Positions 20,101-23,196 of a stretch of DNA of 23,196 nt are shown here, piece by piece. The DNA is from Acanthaster planci (taxonomy: Eukaryota > Echinodermata > Asteroidea > Valvatida > Acanthasteridae). Under the pieces are notes generated by a model. The model had not been told where the DNA came from. It worked only from the letters and a program-made list of their open reading frames with translations, and did no database searches. Both the position numbers and the translations under genes were made by a program. Each line of letters starts with the position of its first letter. The first letter of the stretch is position 1. The stretch spans positions 13,578-36,773 of the forward strand of contig NW_019091726.1 of the NCBI RefSeq assembly GCF_001949145.1. Direction: 5' to 3'.

Positions 20101-22552
20101 TGTTTAGGGAAGGCATGGCCCTCACTGTCCCCCTTTTGCTGGGAAGGAACACAAAATGTAAGNAGACGTAATTTTGAACAGCAGCCTAACCATGAGTCAA
20201 ATGATTTCATTCCACATCCCCCTCCCTTTTCAAGTTTGTTTGCTTGTTTTAATGGTTGAAAAAACTGACAATGCTCTATTCTGTTATGCAACAACTCGAT
20301 TTTCCCCGACAAAAAAACACTGAAGATCTATAAACACAAGTATGATCAAGCCCAAAACTTGACAAAACATTTTATCTGGAGTTTCCATACCAAAATTTAC
20401 ATTGGTTGTCTTTTTGAGTGGGCCTTCTATTCCTGCCACAAAACCTTAACACTCCATCACATTAATGTGAATTGACCCCTAATGAACAAACCCGTCAAAA
20501 TTGGAGTAAACTTCGTCCTGCAACAGCCCGATACCCCCACCTCCAGCCACACATCTGTGATTATTCATCACATTGTTCTTGCAAATAGACCCCTGATATT
20601 AGATTTACGTGAACCACAATACCTGAGGAAAGCACAATCTGAAATTTCTAAACCCCTAAAGAAGGAAAGATTCTTGTAAGAACTGACCACCCTCAAAGAA
20701 CCCCCACCAGAGAGCCTACGTAATCCACAGGGTTGATATATATACCGACTCTTGATCCTTTATTCATACAAACAAACCCACTATACCTGAGCAAAGCGTC
20801 GTCTGAAGTTGCCAAATCCAACACTTGGGGAACTTTGACTATCTTGTGATGACCCAGCACCAGTGTCAGTCACAGTGCTGCGATGATTTATCAGATTCAT
20901 GTAGATTTCATGGCAAGCTTGACGGATCTTGTTCTTGTCTCTCTTGGCAACATTCAACAACGGTTTCATTACATCATCTGCCCAATCCTATGAATGCAAA
21001 CAAATGCACTCTTTACATGTGATATTCTAAACAATCAATTCTCCCACTGGATGTATCACCAACTCTTCATTACAGTTTCCTCAAGCAATATGCAAAAAGA
21101 ACAATGCAATGAATCACTTCAGCAGATCCAAATTGAATGTGTTTTCGCTTGTACCATGGAGGAAGGACTCAGAAGGAGTTTGAACTGCCCGGGCTATAAC
21201 ATCTGGCCGATTACCACTTTCTGCCATGCCTGGTATGTCCATAGCCAGAGCGCAGCGCACGCCTGCTACCCACCAACCATAAGCTCCCTTTGTACCCCAT
21301 GATCGTCGCCGCAATTTTTCATTGGTAATCTGCATCCCTAAAACGTTGTGTATTGCAGTGTAGGAAGTTGAATATTCATGCCATCGTTGATGCTTGATAT
21401 GAACCGACAACATCATCAAATGTAGTGTTTGCGCAGTTGCTTTTATTAGGCTGTATACTCGAAGTGTTCATGTGCAGTTGTTGCCCTTATCGAACGCTTT
21501 CTTCTGGACCTCTTTTAGGAATAAATAGCCAAGCCGTTTGTAATATTTTGTGTTTTGTTTGAATCATTTTTATCATGGCATTTGTACAAAGGCATATTTT
21601 ATGCAATTTCACGATCACTCCTTGTGATGAAATAGCGCATTTTATTGCTAATGAACTAAGCTTTCCAGTAGTAGTGAACATTTTGTTGGCCAGTCTTAGC
21701 CAAATTCGTTCCAAGTCTTTGACACTGATGTATATTGGACGGAGGAGACTAGAATTACAAACTTTGCATGGATAATGAAACAGTGTGTCAAAATTTAAAA
21801 AGTTTATTTATGATGGCAAAAGTAGGTCTAATATCAGGAATTTTTCTCTTTCTATTTCCTGGTCACATCAATAGTTTGTATTTAATTGCAAGCAAAAAAC
21901 TACAAGTATTGCCAGGGTATTACTGGCCCCACTTGTCCAGCTACGATGCAGGCAGCAATATGGCATTTTTGGAATGTTTTCTATTATTCGTCAGACTCGG
22001 CGGCGACCATCATTGGACACTTTGAAGTGCATGAGTTACAACTCCTTCTGTGTCCTTCCTCCATGCTTGTACCTTGAATACAAATTCTGGATTGTTGAGT
22101 TGTTCAAGGGCACAAATGAAATCATCCAGAAGAGGAATACTCTCCAAAATGGCTCCTATCTTCCTTGCTGCAGAAGCATTCTTCCTCCCAGTGTTAGACT
22201 CATCAAAGGTGAAACTCTCACTGCTTATTTTGAAGGGAAAGCATAATGCCTGTCATGCAAAGGAAAGATGCGACAATATACATGTATGTAAATAATTCAA
22301 AGACCACGGCAAATTTCCCAAGAGGTTCAATATTTGTGAGGAATTTCTTGTCCTGGGGCAAAGATTTTTGACTGTGCAGTTAACACAGAGAGAAAAATGA
22401 TTAAAATTCATAGATTTCTTTCAACGAACCTGTGGGTACTCATAAGCAATGTCTGTTAGGATCCCATGTACAGCAGGCCCCTCGGGCTTGTCAAGAAGTG
22501 CAACCATCTGACTAATCCATCCAATGAACATCCAGCATGGTACATCAGACAC
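10968..22552 (-). CDS. PRKDC: DNA-dependent protein kinase catalytic subunit, DNA-PKcs (3' part, exon order disturbed)
   Basis: DNA-PKcs is a giant nuclear PI3K-like Ser/Thr kinase recruited by Ku to DNA ends for non-homologous end joining. Seventeen exons are visible. Exons from 17446 down to 10968 join to 505 codons plus TGA, covering the end of FAT, the kinase domain and FATC. Diagnostic residues are [19 protein letters not shown], the catalytic loop GIGDRHLSN, the metal-binding IDFGHAFG and the C-terminus GWEAWM (human GWEPWM). FAT exons at 22552-20787 and 19471-18636 are also clear homologues but lie in swapped order. Human DNA-PKcs is about 4,100 residues, so most of the gene lies beyond the window. 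As assembled here the locus cannot be spliced linearly into the normal protein. Confidence 0.95.
11173..12126 (-). other. last PRKDC intron, mostly minisatellite
   Basis: Donor GTAAGT at 12126-12121 and acceptor TTTAG at 11177-11173 bound a 954-bp intron. About three quarters of it is the 42-bp minisatellite. Confidence 0.9.
11374..12087. repeat. 42-bp minisatellite, about 17 units
   Basis: The unit contains GGACTGGATTTCTTGGAGG and CAGCTCATACAGGC. The register is kept exactly: equivalent bases at 11386 and 12058 are 672 bp apart, 16 periods of 42. Variants include TTCTTGG or TTCTTTG, and CACACAGGCCT, CATACAGGCAT, CATACAAGCAT or CACATAGGCAT. Because 42 is a multiple of 3 and the unit lacks stops in several frames, long open frames arise on both strands (14-residue period). 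They are not genes: the array sits inside an intron. Confidence 0.97.
12127..12290 (-). CDS. PRKDC: PRKDC exon (linker between kinase and FATC)
   Basis: It encodes [20 protein letters not shown], an acidic stretch, then [20 protein letters not shown] and SDIT. The second half aligns with human [20 protein letters not shown]. Acceptor ATGTCAG, donor CA|GTAAGT, entry phase 0 and exit phase 2. Confidence 0.95.
12553..12741 (-). CDS. PRKDC: PRKDC exon (kinase C-lobe after the DFG motif)
   Basis: The exon reads [20 protein letters not shown], then [20 protein letters not shown], and ends [13 protein letters not shown]. Human has [20 protein letters not shown] at the same place. This is the activation segment and following C-lobe helices. 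Both ends are phase 0; the acceptor is TTGATCACAG and the donor GTATAT. Confidence 0.98.
12997..13198 (-). CDS. PRKDC: PRKDC exon (catalytic loop and DFG)
   Basis: It encodes [20 protein letters not shown], then [20 protein letters not shown] and [12 protein letters not shown], ending [15 protein letters not shown]. The catalytic loop DRHLSN and the IDFG metal-binding motif are intact, so nothing here suggests a dead kinase. Acceptor TTTTTCTTGCAG, entry phase 2 and exit phase 0. Confidence 0.98.
13360..13431 (-). CDS. PRKDC: PRKDC exon (kinase domain, before the catalytic loop)
   Basis: This short exon gives [20 protein letters not shown] then DLM and half an Arg codon. It aligns with the human segment around TETVTSF and KVPADLLKRAF. 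Both ends are phase 2, with acceptor TTATCTCAG and donor AG|GTAGG. Confidence 0.93.
13432..14270 (-). other. PRKDC intron
   Basis: An 839-bp intron with no recognised exon. It contains a TACATGTACATGTA tract near 13785 and nothing else I can name. Confidence 0.7.
14271..14363 (-). CDS. PRKDC: PRKDC exon (kinase domain insert)
   Basis: It encodes [20 protein letters not shown] then [10 protein letters not shown], at the place of the variable human stretch around EYKDWLTKMSG. Similarity is low, and the assignment rests on correct phase (2 at both ends) and perfect placement between well-matched exons. The acceptor is TTACCTTTGTAG. Confidence 0.9.
14364..15243 (-). other. PRKDC intron with a G-rich segment
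   Basis: G-runs occur at about 14832-14843 and 15113-15121. The part at 14790-14860 resembles a decayed copy of the repeat family found in the FAT introns. The plus-strand open frame between the G-runs (14862-15137) resembles no known protein. Confidence 0.5.
15244..15339 (-). CDS. PRKDC: PRKDC exon (kinase domain)
   Basis: It reads [20 protein letters not shown] then [11 protein letters not shown], matching human [20 protein letters not shown] and MSQEEKAAY. Entry and exit are phase 2. The acceptor is TATGGTTTCAG and the donor CG|GTAAAT. Confidence 0.97.
15745..15965 (-). CDS. PRKDC: PRKDC exon (kinase N-lobe)
   Basis: It encodes [20 protein letters not shown], then [40 protein letters not shown] and [13 protein letters not shown]. 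The Lys in FLVKGG corresponds to the nucleotide-binding lysine of PI3K-like kinases, and GGEDLRxDQR is near universal in the family. Entry phase 0, exit phase 2. Confidence 0.98.
16141..16208 (-). CDS. PRKDC: PRKDC exon (start of kinase domain)
   Basis: It encodes [20 protein letters not shown] then EQ, matching human [20 protein letters not shown]. Together with IPG from the previous exon it forms the conserved ELEIPGQY entry into the kinase domain. Entry phase 1, exit phase 0. Confidence 0.98.
16209..16969 (-). other. PRKDC intron
   Basis: A 761-bp intron without recognised exons. It includes a 12-bp direct repeat GATTTTCCAGTG (16309 and 16326) and a small hairpin, ACTGCTT with AAGCAGT, at 16277-16296. 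Confidence 0.65.
16970..17108 (-). CDS. PRKDC: PRKDC exon (end of FAT to kinase)
   Basis: It reads [20 protein letters not shown], then [20 protein letters not shown] and RELEIP. Human has PPGNLKECSPWMSDF and RNELEIPG at the same place. Acceptor GACATTGACAG, donor G|GTGAG, entry phase 0 and exit phase 1. Confidence 0.97.
17378..17446 (-). CDS. PRKDC: PRKDC exon (FAT C-terminal part)
   Basis: It encodes [20 protein letters not shown] then QLK. I place the acceptor at ATCAAG|GAG, because joining FRRRFAQ from the exon at 20787-20987 then aligns without gaps to human FRRKFIQ followed by TFGKEFDKHFGKGG. A longer version starting at 17473 (after TTTGCAG) would add nine extra residues. Donor GTCAGT, phase 0 at both ends. 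Confidence 0.9.
17624..17670 (-). repeat. decayed exon-like repeat copy
   Basis: The minus strand has CACTTGGTTTGGAAACTTCA then GACAAATCTTTGTGCTG. One frame gives [10 protein letters not shown], mirroring [10 protein letters not shown]. It lies on the other side of the displaced exon block from the remaining copies. Confidence 0.65.
17691..17792. repeat. 54-bp tandem duplication
   Basis: Units start CCCAATTATCTGCCTTACAA and CCCAATTACCTGCCTTACAA at 17691 and 17745. A related string, CATCACCTGCCCAATAG, is at 19837-19853, linking it to the exon-like repeat family. Confidence 0.85.
18383..18383. other. ambiguous base N (possible contig join)
   Basis: One of only two undetermined bases I see in the window. 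It lies between the exons at 17378-17446 and 18636-18805, next to a block whose exon order is wrong. Confidence 0.9.
18636..18805 (-). CDS. PRKDC: PRKDC exon (FAT domain), displaced block B, third exon
   Basis: It encodes [20 protein letters not shown], then [20 protein letters not shown] and [16 protein letters not shown]. Human has ARLKFPRLLQIIERYPEE then SLMTKE, followed directly by [12 protein letters not shown]. That next segment is encoded here 3.6 kb upstream (22430-22552) instead of downstream. Entry phase 1, exit phase 0, donor GTACAG. Confidence 0.95.
19080..19242 (-). CDS. PRKDC: PRKDC exon (FAT domain), displaced block B, second exon
   Basis: It reads [20 protein letters not shown], then a Ser/Asp-rich linker, then [20 protein letters not shown] and S. 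The latter part matches human VDAYMTLVDFCDQQLRKEEE. Acceptor GATGTTGTAG, donor G|GTGAG, entry phase 0 and exit phase 1. Confidence 0.93.
19383..19471 (-). CDS. PRKDC: PRKDC exon (FAT domain), displaced block B, first exon
   Basis: It encodes [20 protein letters not shown] then GQNATRPEQ. Only phase-1 entry gives an open frame; the other two frames contain stops. The exon that should precede it, ending in phase 1, is not between 19472 and 20786. The nearest upstream exon here (20787-20987) ends in phase 0 and cannot join to it in frame. Confidence 0.88.
19736..19804 (-). repeat. decayed exon-like repeat copy
   Basis: The minus strand contains GGTTCAGAAACTTCAGATAT, resembling the exon segment GGATTTGGCAACTTCAGACG. 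The plus-strand end, GCATTGTAAA, matches GCATTGCAAA of the copy at 19889. A stop codon follows in the exon-equivalent frame. Confidence 0.65.
19889..19970 (-). repeat. decayed exon-like repeat copy, best preserved
   Basis: The minus strand reads CAAGACAGTCAAAGCTCACC, close to the exon's CAAGATAGTCAAAGTTCCCC. After a small deletion it continues TTCAGACAAATCTTTGCACT against exon TTCAGACGACGCTTTGCTCA. Residues QDSQSSP are still readable, but the frame then shifts. Confidence 0.75.
20163..20163. other. ambiguous base N (possible contig join)
   Basis: The second undetermined base. With 18383 it brackets 18384-20162, the segment that carries the three misplaced FAT exons. Confidence 0.9.
20352..20410 (-). 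repeat. decayed exon-like repeat copy, weak
   Basis: The minus strand carries TTTTGGTATGGAAACTCCAG then ATAAAATGTTTTG, resembling TTTGGAAACTTCAGACAAAT of the copy at 17624. Weakest member of the series. Confidence 0.5.
20616..20680 (-). repeat. decayed exon-like repeat copy with donor
   Basis: The minus strand reads GGGTTTAGAAATTTCAGATT, then GTGCTTTCCTCAG|GTATTG. This parallels the real exon end GGATTTGGCAACTTCAGACG then ACGCTTTGCTCAG|GTATAG. The translation [11 protein letters not shown] mirrors [11 protein letters not shown]. Confidence 0.75.
20787..20987 (-). CDS. PRKDC: PRKDC exon (FAT domain), block A, third exon
   Basis: It encodes [20 protein letters not shown], then [16 protein letters not shown], a Ser-rich linker with SSQDSQSS, and [12 protein letters not shown]. 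Human has [20 protein letters not shown] and AFRRKFIQ at the same place. Both ends are phase 0. Protein order predicts that the exon at 17378-17446 comes next, but block B lies between them. Confidence 0.95.
20988..22072 (-). other. PRKDC intron enlarged by a transposon
   Basis: The intron is 1,085 bp, of which 909 bp plus a 9-bp target duplication are the inserted element. Without the insertion it would be about 167 bp. Confidence 0.8.
21156..22064. mobile_element. 909-bp TIR transposon with 9-bp target duplication
   Basis: The left end starts ATGGAGGAAGGAC and the right end closes GTCCTTCCTCCAT. The 25-bp terminal inverted repeats have one mismatch. GCTTGTACC flanks both sides (21147-21155 and 22065-22073). 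A 7-bp duplication with TIRs one base longer fits equally well. Nine-base duplications are typical of Mutator-like elements, and 8-9 bp of Merlin, so the family is undecided. No transposase is recognised. The minus-strand frame at 21114-21419, which contains the left TIR, resembles nothing I know. Confidence 0.85.
22073..22249 (-). CDS. PRKDC: PRKDC exon (FAT domain), block A, second exon
   Basis: It encodes [20 protein letters not shown], then [20 protein letters not shown], then [19 protein letters not shown]. Human has [20 protein letters not shown] and FINALDQLSNPELLFK. Both ends are phase 0. The transposon sits after only eight intron bases (GTACAAGC), and target duplication has preserved the donor. 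Confidence 0.97.
22430..22552 (-). CDS. PRKDC: PRKDC exon (FAT domain), block A, first exon
   Basis: It encodes [20 protein letters not shown], then [20 protein letters not shown] and Q. Human has [20 protein letters not shown] directly after SLMTKE, which here is encoded downstream at 18636-18805. Acceptor ATCGGCAG, donor GTTCG, phase 0 at both ends. Confidence 0.97.
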
Positions 22553-23196
22553 CTGCCGATGAATTCATGCATACAATAATGAAACTCCCACTGCTGCATT
22601 CAAGAAAAATTCTGGAAATTGCACCTGTCATCCTTAACAAATAAGTAAACAGCTAGTCAATAATTAGTTGACCTCCTTCCACAAAATAAGAGATATTGTA
22701 AAAAGGTAGCATTTTTGAAGAACTGTATTAAGGGAAGGGAATCTTTGAAGGGGATTTCCTTTAAAGTAAGGCATCGGTTGTCAAATGTACTGTTTTTATT
22801 ATTGGAATCAATGAGTTTATAGGGCACTCTCACTGACCTATGTGACCAGATGTACATCAACAATTGTCATTGGCCAAGATCACAGTACTAAAACAGTATT
22901 TATAGGTAGGCAAGGCTTTATCAAAGCTTTATAAATAGCAAAAAGTATAAGACAATCACAAAGCCAGCATCCAGTACTGTATTGGGAAAGACAACAGTAC
23001 ATGGCACAAATACTGACCACTACGCCATTTGAAAAAAATATGTGAAAATATGCCCTACTATTAAGTTTACAACATATAACTTTAAGTTGCCAATAAAACA
23101 CTTGCCTATGGTCATGATGGGTGATCTCTAGGGAAACCATGTGGTCACATGGTACTTTGACAGTTTTTGATCAAACACTTTACAAACCTTATTAAC
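22553..23196 (-). other. PRKDC intron continuing past the window
   Basis: No exon is recognised. A 16-bp interrupted palindrome, CCATGTGGTCACATGG, is at 23137-23152. In a correctly ordered gene this intron would begin with the donor of the exon now found at 18636. Confidence 0.6.

Larger units (their letters stand above)
19472..20786 (-). other. intronic DNA with exon-like repeats and an N
   Basis: No functional exon is recognised. The stretch is built largely of decayed copies of the 3' end of the exon at 20787-20987, at about 19736, 19889, 20352 and 20616. C- or G-rich spacers lie between them, and there is an ambiguous base at 20163. Confidence 0.65.

Noticed and set aside
19838-20312. 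Minus-strand open frames between PRKDC exons
   Set aside because: They consist of the decayed exon-like repeat and spacer; the PRKDC-like part is frameshifted and nothing fits the missing upstream FAT exon.

Overview
The window looks like nuclear DNA of an invertebrate animal. Coding sequence is cut into short exons with GT-AG introns, the DNA is AT-rich, and the palindrome TACATGTA recurs throughout, as in many marine invertebrate genomes. The main gene encodes DNA-PKcs, which to my knowledge flies and nematodes lack, so those groups are unlikely. I cannot name the species. There is no bacterial-type operon, rRNA, confident tRNA or CRISPR array.

Layout. Positions 1-1754 hold the end of a 28-bp tandem repeat, a non-autonomous pogo/Tigger-like transposon (511-1312, TA target duplication) and otherwise unassigned DNA. 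Positions 1755-7972, plus strand, hold the 3' part of an unrecognised gene. Six exons, joined entirely in phase 1, encode Pro/Ser/Thr/Gln-rich modules and then a C-terminal death domain. A recent 1.2-kb tandem duplication (1897-3106 and 3108-4296) has doubled one of its exons, and the largest exon carries five 22-residue repeats. Positions 7973-10967 contain no gene I can support; they hold a diverged tandem duplication and small hairpins.

Positions 10968-22552, minus strand, hold the 3' part of PRKDC (DNA-PKcs), convergent with the first gene. Eleven exons from 17446 down to 10968 join without a break into 505 codons plus a stop, covering the end of FAT, the PI3K-like kinase domain and FATC. 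Six more FAT exons lie above them, but their order is wrong: three exons at 22552-20787 encode protein that should follow the three exons at 19471-18636. Reading phases agree with the canonical order and not with the order seen. The only two ambiguous bases in the window (18383 and 20163) bracket the displaced exons, so a scaffolding error is the leading explanation and a true rearrangement the alternative.

PRKDC introns also hold a 42-bp minisatellite open on both strands, a 909-bp terminal-inverted-repeat element inserted eight bases from a splice donor, and a family of decayed sequences resembling the 3' end of one PRKDC exon. The two genes have no evident functional link. DNA-PKcs acts in DNA end joining; the death-domain protein presumably signals through death-fold contacts.
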